This document shows positions 23,803 through 37,600 of a stretch of DNA of 64,000 nt, piece after piece. Under the pieces are notes generated by a model. That model saw nothing but the letters and a program-made list of their open reading frames with translations, was not told the DNA's origin and searched no databases. This DNA is from Motacilla alba alba (lineage: Eukaryota; Chordata; Aves; Passeriformes; Motacillidae): positions 64,975,666 through 65,039,665 of the forward strand of contig NC_052018.1 of the NCBI RefSeq assembly GCF_015832195.1, in the 5' to 3' direction. Numbering within the stretch: the stretch's first letter is position 1; each line of letters begins with the position of its first letter. A program made the position numbers and the translations under genes.

Positions 23803-26800
23803 TAGAATTTGGTTCTAGGGTGATTTGGGCAGAAAGAAAATGAAATCTCTAAATTTGCTGCTGGTTGTTGCCCTGGAAGTTCTGTTGCATCTATTCTTCC
23901 ACAGTGCATCCATGCTGCAGTTGGGCAGAGGATGGAGCAGAAAGCACTAGTCAGGTGGTAAAAATGGACTGTGTCTATATAACGTTCAAATAAAGTGCTA
24001 AGAAAAATGAAGACTGCTTAGAAATGTTTTGTTGATTTTTATATTCCATGTTAGTTCTCACCTACTTTTGATGTAGCTTCTTATTTTGGCTCTGCATTTT
24101 CTGGCTTTTAGTTATAGCTGTCCCCATATAGTAAAAATTATTGAAAGTGTAATGTCCAGTTGAACTCCATTTTGCTGCCTGGGAAAAGAAGGAAGGGATT
24201 AAAGAATATAAGTACTTGAGATACACTGCAGTGCTGAAAGATGTATGTACTATAGTGATCATCTGAAACAAAAATTTATGTTGCCTAGAGAAGTGCAACC
24301 TGATTATGAAAGTGTTCTGCATAATTTGTGTGGGTATGGTAAGGAGAAGAGAAATTGTGAAATGAATTTAAACTTGTTTCCTTCAGTGGGAAAATCTTTT
24401 TTCATATGGATTTGGTCCTTATGCTCTCTAATCTGACATTTTCCCCTTCATACTGAAATGCACACAATTGTTTTTATCCTAGTATGGAGGGCAGAAAGTA
24501 GAAAAAGGGGTTTTGTTCCTCCTAAGATATTATGTGTGCCTGGTACTCTCATTGGTAATAAGGTTCCTTTCATATTCTTCCAGCACTCAGAAAGGACCTT
24601 AACTTGCTATCCTATTAAAAACCTCTTCTGCTGCCAAAAAAAATGTAAAAATGTAAAAGTTGGAGACTCAACTCTCATCTGCAATACAATGGAAAAAAGG
24701 AAATGCTACGTTCTTGGCACTCCCAAATTTAGCAGAGCCAAAAGGTTATCATCTGACAGAGTAGATGAATGATAATTAAGATAACTGGTGTTACTGGAAG
24801 TCTTTAAAAAGCAATTAAATTAATTGTTTGATCTTGGTGAGAATCTGTGGCTGTGAGTCGGATTTTGATCTGGATCTGTTGTCTGGGATGCAGTGTGGTG
24901 TAAGTAGGGGAAAAGTAATGTATGTCAATTGTGTGAGACTTTATTTTAAACTGCTTTATATCTGTATTGTGCTATACTTAATAGAGTTTGTGTTTTTTCC
25001 TTTCTTTTTGTCCCTTTCCTCTTTGGATGAATAAGTTGAACTCAGCTACAGTTTGGGATCTGCAAAGTATCACAAAAGCCTTTTTGGAAAGACTGACAAA
25101 TTGTAAAATCTAATTTCAGTGAAAATTGGTGTGTGATATAGAGCTTGCACCTTCTGTGTAAGGTGTGTATCATTAAGAGTTATAAATCCTATTTTGCAGA
25201 CAATTATTTTAGACCTAAGTATTGAAGTAATGCAAAAAACAGGAACAAAAGAGCATATCTGGTTAAATTACTGGGTTTTTTTTTTACTAAGGCATCCTTG
25301 AAGTATCTTCATCAGGGGGAACCACATACAAGTTTTACTACATAAAGAATTCCTTCCTTGACAGCCTTTACACATTTCCCCCACCCTCCTCCAGTCCTGC
25401 AGGGCTTGGAATGGTGAGAGTACAGCTGAGGAATGGGTGAGTCAGTTACATCATGTCTTCCAGAATCATCCAGCTTGTTATAAATAATAATCTGCTGTTT
25501 ATTTAAATCTCTGTAACGCAAATAAGTAACCTGTTGCTCTAACATTCAAGTGCAAAGATAGTGCCCTGCACTTTTTTGCAAACTGGTCTAATTATACCTC
25601 AGTAGTGAAGGGCAGTGTATTAATACAAGGTAAGAGGACTTCTTTGCTAGAACCTTACTAAGAGCTAATTCAATGATTGAAATTTCTTTTTATAATAAAT
25701 AGAACTAGTTAATTATGTTCTCTCAGCTTTAAATAATTTGTAAAGTCCTATTTCAAGTTTCCTTTTGTAGAATAAACAACTAAATTAAATATGAATAACC
25801 ATGTATTTAATTTCAAAGATTGTTTTAAATTCCCATTCAAGTAAGAATATATGTGCAAGAGACTACTTTTAAAATTACATCCTTAAGGAAAATATATTTA
25901 TTTAATGTAAAACTAGGTTAAATAATGGTCCAAAATATCACCTCAGGCTTGTGTTCTTTGATCTCTCAAATGACAAAATTAGCCTCTTGAAACAGATGAA
26001 AAATGTGACCAAAACATAATCTAATCTTACTTGCTTTTTCCCCTTCATGCCTACTTCTGCCTCACAGACTGTTTCTATTTAGTATAAAACAAGCCTGTTC
26101 ATTCCCAAACTCATTTTGTCTTTGCATTTGGGCATCAGCTGTGGAGGATGGGGTTGGATATCCTTAGGCTTGTTTAGCTTCCCTTCTTAGCTGAGATGTG
26201 ACATGGTGAGCTCTTATGATAGTTTTTCAGTGGTTTTGCCAAAATTTGAGGAATACATGAAGTAAAGTGTGGTCAGCTTTCTCTCTGTCCCCTTAGAACC
26301 ATATTGATGTAGAAACTCATCCTGACATGAATGATTCAGGCTTGTCTTGGACTGTTGGGTAAAAAATGTGGAAGCAGTAGGCAAAGGAAACTTAATGCGT
26401 GATGTACAAAGAAACTTTTGGGGTTCTTGCTTTGCTCTAGGCAGCTAAATATCAAAGGATAAAAGTGTCCTGGAGTGACCAAGATGCCTTGTTTTTTTCT
26501 TGGGATTTTTTGACCTGTCTTAGTAGAACTTTGTTGCCTGGCCTTTCATTTCCACCCCAGGTCATCACTATAGGGAGCTAAGTAAGCGTGGAAGTGGCTG
26601 TGTAGCTACAGAGGAGTGTGTTCCCTTCTGGCAGGTATTCAAGAACATCTTTGAATATTTATATGGTGAATTAACACTGTAGTGTAGAGGAGGTTTGGCA
26701 GAAAATCTTTGAGGATCTTGCAAGTCGCTGCATGCACAGTTAGTGGTTTCTCTGCAAAAGCACATATTGAAAAAAACCAAATGGCACTTCTAAAATGTGC

Positions 26801-29800
26801 TGAGTTAGGGTGCCGCGAGTTGTATCTGGCAATACATGATTTTTTGCAAACGCATCTTGTTTTGGATTGTCATTTATTCAATGTAACTTTTATTTTAAAA
26901 ATTGCTTATACAGGGGAAAAGCTTTGTATCTCCTCTAATGGATATCTAAATTTTACTGAAATTTGTGTAATTGAATTATGTAGAACTTATTAAAGGTTTT
27001 TCATAAATTGCAAGTTGACCTCAGGTTTGATTAATTGTTCTCAGTTGTTATTGGCATTGATGTGTTGTCCTGTTTGTCTAAGTTCTTCTAAGCCTTCTGA
27101 TGTTTACATTCTTGTAACAAACTTTCTCACATGCTTTTCTCTAAATAATCATTGTTTTGCATTCTCTTCTGGAGGAGGAGAAATTTGATGGACTGTTGGT
27201 TTGTCCAGTGTCATTGGAGAAGTGGCACTGTCATCCTCCAATCCACTGTCACTTTTGAAAATCTGTAATTGTTGGAGTCAGAAATTAAACGTTCCTCTTT
27301 TTACCTTGGAGATTCCAGTGTCCACGTCATTTTATTTTGTGTCCTATAGCGACAATTGATGTGCTGTAGAAGGAAAGGTTCTCATTGATCAGTTGAACTG
27401 AAATTCTTAATTTCATGGAGAGATTGAAGAGTGCTTGCTTCCTTTCCTCAATTTTTCCAAGCTGGTTTTTCTTTTAAAATGGCCTTGTTCTTTGGTTGCA
27501 ACCTGAAGAGCAAGGAGGGGGACCCTGTGTGGGGGATGAGGAATAATTCTCTTTGAAGAAATGTGATGAATTTAGAAGAGCAGTGGAGACCATAGATATC
27601 AGAACAACCAGGCTGGTTTAGAAATTGCTCTATTTATAGCAGCCCTGGCATTACTAGGGAGAATTCTTCAACTGGGTTTGGGCAGAATATTTCACTTTAG
27701 CACCCACCTCAGGCTCCTCCATGCAGGGGTCACACCTGACCCCCTGCTTCACCCACCACAGGATGTGTTGCAGGTAACTCATGGGCACAGTAGTGGCTCT
27801 ATGAAGTGGCAGTGCACTACATAACCATCTGCAGGCAATTAAAATTCATGACAGGAGGTCAGGATATTATACTCTCTACCAGTCACTTCTTCATTAACTA
27901 GACTTATGCAAATATAACATGGTCTGTTACAATTTAACCCCAAGAGATGACTTCTAGCAAGAGTATCAGTGTTGATGCATAAAAGTGGGGAGTAGGTGGA
28001 AATGCTGAAATACTGTAGACACCTCTTTCAGCTTAGTATAAAAACACAGTGGCTGAGAAAAAGGCAGTTTCTGCACATAACACACACAGTATTTAGTAAG
28101 CAGTTGTGTCTAGTAGATATTGGTTGATGGAACTGTCTGATATACACTGTGTCCTTGTAGTGTGTTTTTAAATTCTTGCTAATGAATTTAGTTCCCCTCT
28201 ACTATTTAATAATACTCTTAATTTCTCTTGTAGCTAAATCTAATCTAAGTGCTGTATTTCAGCATGGCTAGGTGTTGTGTGATTTAGTGGTTTTTTTTGT
28301 TTTTTTTTTTACTTAGGTGTGGTGTTATTCCATCCCTCTACTACATTGTCCTTTATTTTCCCTAGTCATTTCTTACTGCTATTTCTGTTGAGAGATGGTG
28401 AGAGTAAAGAAACAGCTGAAACTTCCCATGTGCTTAATTTTCCTGATCTTGATTCCCAGTACTGGTGTCTTGGTTGGTGTCAAGAATTTAGTGTTCTTGG
28501 ACCAGTGGAACCCTTTAGAAATATTTGTTTCTCTTGGGTGCAATTTGTCTGTAGTGGCAACTGCCTGTAATAGTTCATCTCTGCTGTTACCAGGTTGAGT
28601 GCTGTGTCTTGGGTTTGTTCAGTGAATGGCTGTGTATTTCAAAGGCTTAACTTTTTTGTTGTTTTTCAACTTGTATTCAGCTAACATCAGAGCCACCTAA
28701 TCAAAGAGATCTTTTATCCTGTTAGGGCAGGGTGTTCCTAAGGATGGATATCCAGATGAAATTTGAAGTGGTAAAGGCCTCTTAATACTACAGTTTTGGG
28801 TCACCATGTTATAATAGTAGCTATCAATTATTAAGGTATCTGGGGATGAGACCTGTTTGTACTGCAGAACAGTGGGGTTTTTTTTCCTTTAATTTTCCTT
28901 TCTGATTAAGAAGGAAAGACTGTAAAATTAGTCTCATCTTTGTCACTCTTCAGCACTATTGATTGTTACAGATCTTGGGCTTGACTGATGAATGTAACAT
29001 TTGGGGTATCCATGATTCAGTTCTGTGCTTTTTTCAGGGGAAGTATCAAAAACATCCAGGAAGGTCAGCCTTGATCTTTAGCACTATAGCCTAGTCTTAT
29101 TTAAGAAAACAAACAAATTGTAAAAGAAAACAAACAAAAAAGCTTACTCTGACTTCCTTTTCCTTTCTGTTTTCTCACTGCAGATGTGGAGTAATGGTTT
29201 CAAAATTGAAAGAAGGCGGAGCTTTCAAAGATTAGTATGTTCCTATACCTTGCTTTTTTGGTTATAACTAGTTAGGTAGGTGTCAGTTGTGACTGATGTT
29301 GAGAAAAGTGCAACGAGATTTCTCCTGAGTGGCAGTAATGGCTCAAATAAAAGACTGAATACTAAATACGTTATCCGGAGATTAGCAAGGTGATTAGATG
29401 TACCCACTAAAGTTATTGTAAGGGTTAGGGAATGGAAGTGTTAGAATTCCAAGGGGAAAAAAAACCACTCTTTCTGGGAAAAAACATGTTTCATGAGTTT
29501 CAGCCCTCAGGGAAGGACATATTTTCAACTGCTCCTGTTCCTACCCCTCCCCCTCATAAAGTGAATGGTAAAGTAAATAGAAATGTAATTATGCACTTTC
29601 TGGTTTGGCTGTTTCTTCCTGATATACAAAAGCACAGCCACAAGGTAAGGCAGTGTTTTTTAAGTGATGGAAGAAGATGAGATGGGGATGGGTTTTTGTC
29701 GTCTTTGTTGTGTATACTCTTAGATAAGAGAGAAGGAGGACTATGTAGCTGTATATGCCTGTGCATACATATGTATGCATAGACTTCTATCTACTTTTCC

Positions 29801-31534
29801 CTTCTAGGACTTGCATTTAGAGATTGTGATATTCCTGGGAAATTATGCAGCCCTTTCAAGCTGAGAATAATTATACAGCAATGTGTGGATCCAAGATTGT
29901 AATAAGTCTGTCTTTAATGAGGTGTTTCCAGTTAGTTGCTTGGGAGTATGATAAATCCTCAGTTCATACTAAAGTGTGTATCTGTACTTCTTCCATCACA
30001 TGCTGGGTGGGAATTCTTGAAACTGATGCTGAACACCCCTGAGTTGTCCCCAGCTAGCAACAGGTGTGTGTGTGCACATGTGGGAGTGCATCAGTGACAT
30101 GACTGGGCCACTCTTTAAGGATGGGTTTATTTCCTTGTCCCATCCAGACTGTGTGGGGAGCTCCTGGACATTGGGGATATAGAAGATAACTCTTGAAAAC
30201 CTTGACTGATAACAATTACTAGAAACATGGTGATTTGTACTTTTTTTTAAACTATCTGAATTTGTTATAAGTATTGGTGTATGTTGTCCTAAAGTCTGGA
30301 TTTTTTTTGAATGGTAGTTGTCTAGGTTGTGACTGGAATAATTTTCTCCAGGATGAGTGAATGCTGTGTGGACAATATGTATTCTTGCATATTCACTTTT
30401 TTTTTTTTAATGCCATAACTGAGCTAAAGATAAATCTTTTTGACTCAACCAGCAAAATGTTTTTAAGGCGCAGAGACATCAGAACACAAGTGGCAGACAG
30501 AGGGACATGCTTGCTGCTTCATGAGATCTGAGACTTCATGTAGTAGATACAGAAAAAGTGCATCTCAGGCAAACAACTGAGGGAGTTCTGCCTATGTGAG
30601 ATAAAATTTATGGCTATTTCTTTTTTTGTTTCCCTTCCATCCCCAGCCCACCCCCTTTCCTGGTTGGCTCTGACATTTCAAATGAGAAGCAATCTCAAAC
30701 ACTTCTCATGATTGTTTATGGAAGTTGAGCTCAGCTACTCTGTATGTTTGGTAAAGTTGACTCCCAAGGTTTCTCATAGATGTCTTCATTTTCTGCCATC
30801 CATCAGTTTCTCCTATATATGCAGTGTCTGGATATTGGCATTTGCTCTCTGAAAGTGCAGGTAGATTCACTGCTTCCTTACAGCTCTGCTGGAGAAAAGC
30901 TGGTAGCTGGGGTTTTTTTCCACTTGGTCCAAGATACACAAGGCTATCCTGCTAGTCAGTGTCTGAATTTGGAAGCTTGTAGCTATATTTTCCTGTCTTT
31001 CTGTATGCTTGGCTCCTTCCTGGTCTGTGTGCTTACTTGTGTATGCGACTGTGCAAGTTGTGCTTGAGTAGCTCCACTGAATGAAGAAGGATAGTGGTGG
31101 TTTTGTGAACTTGCTGGAAAATTTTAGTTTCACTCTCAGCAAGAGGTCCCCACCCAGCTGGGAGGGCTTCTGTGGTTCTATGCTGGTGACTGGACTGGGC
31201 TTGTTCCTGTGACCTTGGCTTTGTGGAAGTGAAAACTTAACTCAGCCTTTAAGTGTCATGTATATAGTTTCCTTGTGGTTTTATACTGTGTTGGGATTTC
31301 ATCACCATGTGCCCAGCTTTTTAGACTTTTTAGCTTTTTAGAGATAATAGTTTGATTTTTTTTTTATTCCGTTTCCTGCATTAATTGTTCATAAATCACA
31401 GTCAAAGGTCTGGCAATAACTTGCTAATGCAAACATGAGATACATAGTTCTACTCTGCCTAGCTTCCACTTTCATATTGAATTTTGTATCCAGACACAAG
31501 GAGCATATATTGTGTGGTGTGACTCCTGGGGTGT

Positions 31535-31605
31535 GCTGGGCAGGGCCAGGAGCTGGACTCAGTGATCCTGATGTGTCCCTTCCAATGTAGCAGATTCTAT
31601 ACCTG
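31535..31605 (+). mobile_element. CR1-type LINE 3' end remnant
   Basis: The segment gggcagggccaggagctgga followed by ctcagtgatcctgatgtg, tcccttccaa and gattctat matches the decayed 3' end of an avian CR1, whose usual ending is a gagctggactcgatgatcc segment, a tcccttccaac segment and ATTCTATG repeats. It is a short 5'-truncated copy in plus orientation. Confidence 0.6.
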
Positions 31606-34600
31606 TAGTGATCTGTCCTTGCCACACCAGGTGTCATTTGCTACTTTTTGCACTGTTACAGTGCCAGAAAAGGAGGAGAGACTGATTATAGAGGGCTAAA
31701 CTCTCTGCAGTGCTTAGCTGGAAGGCACTTGGGAGCTACTGTGGTGCCTCTAAAAGATTATTTGAGTAAGTGGATCTTGGAAATGCCTATTTTTGAACGT
31801 GGGTTATGTTAAAAGGCATGTGACTTATTCCAAAATAATTTTGGCAACTTACATTCAGGTTGACAGTGCTGAAACACTTCTGTTGCATTTCTGTGAAGTT
31901 CTGGTAGATGAGAGTGCTGTTTTGTACTTGCAATGTTTACCAAGCCTTTCCAACATTATCCTGATTTGTGGTGACTTTTTTTCTTCTTTTTCTATGCTGA
32001 TACAGCACTCTTTAGAGTGTAATGTAATATATGTTACATTTTTTTACAGATAATGAAGGAAATCTTCCTTTCATAGTGGTATTAGCCATGAAACTTAATT
32101 ATAAAATTTGACCATTTTATCTTCAGAGAAAAGCTAGGCTGAAGCTGTGAAATTTCTGATGTCTTCATGAGGCCTGTATAATTTCTGTAACCAGTGGGCT
32201 GGGTTGGAATCTCTCACCTTCTCTACTTCTACTTCCCAAGCTCTGCATTGTTTTGGGATTGCTGCTGCTGTTTGAACCTTCTTGCTCCCCAGCAGCTGCA
32301 GAATCTGAACATGCCTTGTATGCTTCCAAATCATAACAAATCTCATGGCTCTTCTGTTTTGTTATAGGAGACGGGGTTTAGGCGAGGGGAAAACCTACCA
32401 AAAGAAGTCTTTGATCTGCTCACTATGTCTGTAATCCATTCCTGGGTTTTGAGGGACAGGTGGGCTGTAGAATTTGTTGTGGCCAGATGCCATGGCTAAG
32501 AAATGAAGCATGAGGAATTCCCTCCTATCATCACTGCTGCCCTGGCATGGCTTCCCAGCAGACTTCCTGGTTTTAGTTGGGAAATAGGTTGTCGGTGAGA
32601 CTCGTTTTTGGAAGCAGTGAAATAAATGGCAAACCAGCTAAGTCATAGGAGTCCTCTTGGTGTTCTTGGCCAGAACAGGCTGTACGGTGTGTGGGGAGCT
32701 GAATGAATGATTCTGATAGGAACTGAGAGGTGCTCCAGCTGTTCCATGGTAGTCACAAAGTTCTTCCTGTCTGCAGTTGGAAGTGTATCCTTGTACTGTC
32801 CTACATCTTTATCAATTACTGAAATACAGAGGTTGAAATGCATTGGAGCAATTCCTCCTAGTTCCTGGACAAGGCAGCAAGGGCGGGGTAGGCCCTGGGG
32901 GCTTCTCCAGTCATATTTGTCAGATGGAGGTAGCAAAGCTCCCTGGCTGAGCTGGGCCTAGTCAGAAGCCTGGTATTGGGGATCTATGAGTCATGATCCA
33001 GCTGGTAGCTAAAATACCATCATAAGGACATCTGATGCAAGTTAAATTTCTTGTGAAAATATGTCTCCTCTCTCTCCCCATGTCTGCTTGTCCCTACTTT
33101 TCTGTGCTGGTGGGAGAATTTCAGTGGTCGTATCTGATCCTGACCAGGAACATGTCCTGTTTTCTGCTGCTTCTTCATTCCAGCTGCCTGATCTTGGATG
33201 CCAGAGACAAAACAGGGGACATACATGTTTTCTATGCAGTATTGGTCGGGATTTATACTCACTTCACTGGGATCATACTGGATGGAATGCAGTGAACTGG
33301 CCTGCCTGATTGATTTTGACCGTCCTGACAGAGTGTCATTAGACTGATGAACAGCTGTGTAGAGCAGGGTAGAACAAGGGAAGGAAAATAAAGTTAATTA
33401 TGGTGGAATGGTAGGTGCAAAATTGTCAGTGTGACAGCATCTGATGGTCATGTGGGAGTGAGAAGACTGAATGAACTTTCCTGTGATTTGCTTTGAGAGC
33501 TGATCATCTCTTTTTCTTAACAGTAGGGGGGTTTTGATCATTTACAGGAAGAATAAATGAGTATTTGGAGGCAAGGAAGGAGAAAGATAGGCGGTGGAAA
33601 ACTGCAGGGCTGGAGAAGTTGAGTGTAAAGATAAATTTCTGAAAACCCCTGGATAAAGCAACTTCTTGACTCTTTTTGGTCATATAGCTGCATTTACACT
33701 ATAGCTACTTTTCAGTGACCTAGAGTGCCACATGCACTTAGTAACACAAGTTCCCAGAAAGGTAGGTTGTAGCAGGTTGTTTTTAATTAGCTTCGCAAAC
33801 ATTTTAATTGCACCTGTATGAAGTTCTGTTTCTGAACCTTGCCACCCATATCCTAAACTGCCTTGCTTATCTTACAGTGTGAGCTGTAAAGATCTTTATT
33901 CAGTGAATCCCCTCTTTCAAATGGTATTTGTGAAGATATGTAATAGGGGTTTGTATTTTTTCTGTGGCTGACTTGAAATACTTGTGGCAAACTTTGTTAT
34001 ATGGAGGAGAATGTGTCAGAATGCTGTGATTTAAAATTAAACAAACAGTCACCTACAAGAAAACAAACAGTATCAATGCTGTGGTTACGCTCCAATGTAA
34101 AACAAAAAACCAAAACCAAGCAGCAGTGAAGTTTTATAATGCTCTGTTCATGCCAATTGTCTTAAAACAATGCAGTTAAAGTGAGGGAACTGCACATAAA
34201 TAGAAAAGTTTGTGACAGTGTTAACTGTGAGAATACTACAGTTAGATAATAAATGATTAGTAATGAAGGCATTATAATGTTTGGTTGAATATAGATACTA
34301 TAGAGAAGTGCTCAAATCTAGGGCAAGTTGAAGGCAGAGTAACTGACACTTGCACACATGTTTGAGTGAATTACAACTTGTTTGTGTTTTGTTGTCCATT
34401 TCCTTTATTTATATTGGAGTTTTATCAAGCTATAATGATTTTTCTTTTTTAATGAGACCTGTGAACAAGTTTAATGCAACTTGCTTCAATGTTAACTTTA
34501 TAAAGTTGAAGTGGTTTTTGCCTGGATATGTTTGCGGGCCTGCAGAGAGAAACAAGGCTTGCTTTTCGGTAGCAACTTGTTGCTGCTCATGCAGGAGAAG

Positions 34601-37600
34601 TTAAACTAGTAAGAAAATAGCCCTATGATAAAACCTGTTCTGTTTTTGGTAGCAGTAACATAGGCAAGTAGAGTAGTAGGAAAGACAACACAACCTAAGG
34701 AACAAACTGATAAATGTGTGCCATTTGGAGCACTTGTTTTCCTGTACTGGGGACACTGGGGGATTATAAAAGCTCATCTGCTGAATGGAGTGAGGGTCTT
34801 GAACATGCAGGATGGTGCATGGTGTCTCAGAATCTCAATCTGTCCACTTTGGTATAAAAACCTCTCTTCAAAGGTGCTTATATTTCATACTCACATTCTT
34901 CATTGTGAGTATAGCCATGATATACGTATTTTTGAAATACATGAAAACAGTGATTGTTTATTTATACACTTAAATTCAAAGGGAAAAAAAGGTAATTATT
35001 AAAGGCTTTAGTCTTAAAATGTTTTTTGTTAAAGGAATGTGAAATTTTATTGAACTGGTTGTAAGGTTGTTGCTGGCAATGTCAGAGGGCTTCATAACCA
35101 GTAGTACAAAATGGGGATGTGAAATGAATAGCTGAAAAGCTGCTGTTCAGACCATGTATGACACTGTGCCTGCTCATACATCAAGTTCAAGGTGTGATGC
35201 TTCAGTAAGGTGACCAATAATATAATTACTATAGTGTCTGCATCTGGTTTTAACCCTTGTAAAATTTAAAATAGTTTTAAAACCAGCTAGTGAACATGTA
35301 TATTGTTGACATTAAATATTTATGTGGGAATGCTGTGCTGCATCTGTTGCATCACAGTAATTGTGAAGGAGCAGTTGTGTTTCAGGGCTTCATTTTTCTG
35401 GCTTAGGAATGGGTATGATTTTCCAGTCAATCTTGCACAGAAAGACTTTTTAGATCATACTGTATGTGTGCCCTCTATCTCAACCTTCACATGATTTTGG
35501 CTTTAAATCCCACTAACGCTTGGTTATGGTGATGCTGATATGATGGTGGTGGCAGCAAGTAGCAGAGTTGGTCATTGTGCCACAGTTCTTTGAGAGGCAC
35601 AGATGGATTTTTTGAGATGGGTACCATGTGATTGCAGGCTGACTTCTGCACAGTGTTTGCTGGATTTGCTTACAAGGTTTCTGAGAGTTTTATTGTCGTA
35701 TCTTAGTGGGTGGTGGCATTTGAAGAATAAAAGAATGCAATCCTTCTGTCCAGTGGAGCTTTGGTAATTACTCCTCCGCACATTTGAGCTTAAATAACTG
35801 AGCTCAGTGTTTTCCATTTGACCTGGCAGAAGCCTGCAAAGTATACACACAGAAAGCTTGCTGAAAGTTTCTTGAAAACAAGCAGGGGTGTAAACATGCA
35901 ATCTTTTGCTGCTGTGCAAAATGGAATCAGTTGCTGCCCCTCAGCTGCTTACCACTGCCTAGTCCTCTTTTCACCACATCTCTGCTGACCGTGGCTTGTG
36001 TGAGCTTTCCTTAGCTAGTGTGGAGTTATTAACCCAGCTATTGCTTAGCCTTTTCAGAGTGGGCTGCTTCCCAATCTCTGCTTGGGAACCTGGGCAGTGG
36101 CTTGAGACAGACAGGTGCACATTCTGTCCTAAATAAAATGCACTATCATTTTCACTGCTGTTGGATCTCTGTTTATGAGTGTGTGTAGCATTACTGTCAG
36201 AGAGACTTGAGGCTTTTTGGTGTTTAGTTGTGTGGGTCTGTTATTTCTTTAGGTAGCAGTTCAGTTGTGCCATGTGCTTTGTCTCTTTTCCATACTCCTT
36301 CCCAAGTACCCTGATACACAGAAGTGCTGTGCTAAACTGAAGAGCACTCCGTCTGAGAGCTTTACTTCTCACTTCTGTGCCCTAAGAAAGCAGGCTGATG
36401 CTGTTTATTGCTTTGCTCTTTGTTCTTACGTTTCTCTTTGCTAGTTGGCAGTGCAGTGTGGTGGTTCTGTGTTGCCATAGCTGCTTGTGTGATGGTTCCT
36501 CTGTAAACTGACCTCAGCCCCAGAGTAGTTTATTAATCTGCTATTTTGCAGGTTCCAGTAGGTTCAATATTTAACAAAGCACATGGTTTTACCTCATTTT
36601 TTTTTTCTTCCGTACTAATTGGCAGGGAGGAGAGAAAGAAGGCCTTTAATTTTAACAATAGTTTTAATGATGCACTTCTAGTACCTGACAGTTGATGCAA
36701 TGATTTTTTTTTAATACAGTCTTTGTAGAATGTTATACCTATCTGTTAGGATTATCTGTTGAAATATACTCTGTGACCTTGTTGAAGTCTTGATAACCTT
36801 AATCACACAATGATTTGTAATTTGTAGCTGTTAAAAGGAGATCAGTGGCAAAAAGTTGTGAATGCTGTGTAAGCTTTTAGCAGTGAGTGTAAATTTAACT
36901 ATTGGGACAAATTAACAAGAGATATATTAAGTCTATACTGAGTTAACTGAAGGGTTTAAAGAGGATTGAACAGGAGTATGTTTTGTGTGGGTTTTCCCCC
37001 TCCTTTTGGTAAAGGAGGCTTTCATTAAAGTAAAGGCTTAAACAGTTGCAGCACTGTAGGTAATTCTAAGATGGTTTTCTGTAGTTTAGAAAATTTTGCA
37101 TTGTCGCTCTGGCATCATGAAGAATGAATGGTGTGATGTCTGCTCTCATCAAGCTGGCTGCTCTAGGACTGGGCTGGGTGCCTGCACCCAAGCTGGGTGC
37201 TATGTCACTGTGCTATCCTGAACATCCAGTGCAGCCTTCCTGCACTGAGCTGAGTAGATGTGTTTTGGGTTGATTTTTTTTTTCTTCCTTTTTTGACTCT
37301 AAGAACAGCAATGCTATTTCAGAAGGAAGGATGTTATCCTTGGGTTCTTGGCGGGAGACAGGTTTGTCCTCTGAGGAGTGGGGAGTTTAACTGGAGATGT
37401 GCTTGTGTTGGACCTGACCAAGGTCCACAGGGAGCAGACTTAGTTTAGCGTGCCTCTAAGAGTTTCTTACTGATTTTTAGCTCTCTGAACTAGGAAAAGA
37501 CAGCCTGTTTAACTTAGGGAGCTCTCTTCAATATTCTTGTTCGAGGAAGGACTAGGGAAACTTGTGGCTCCTAATGCAGACTTTCTGCAGATCCCTCTTT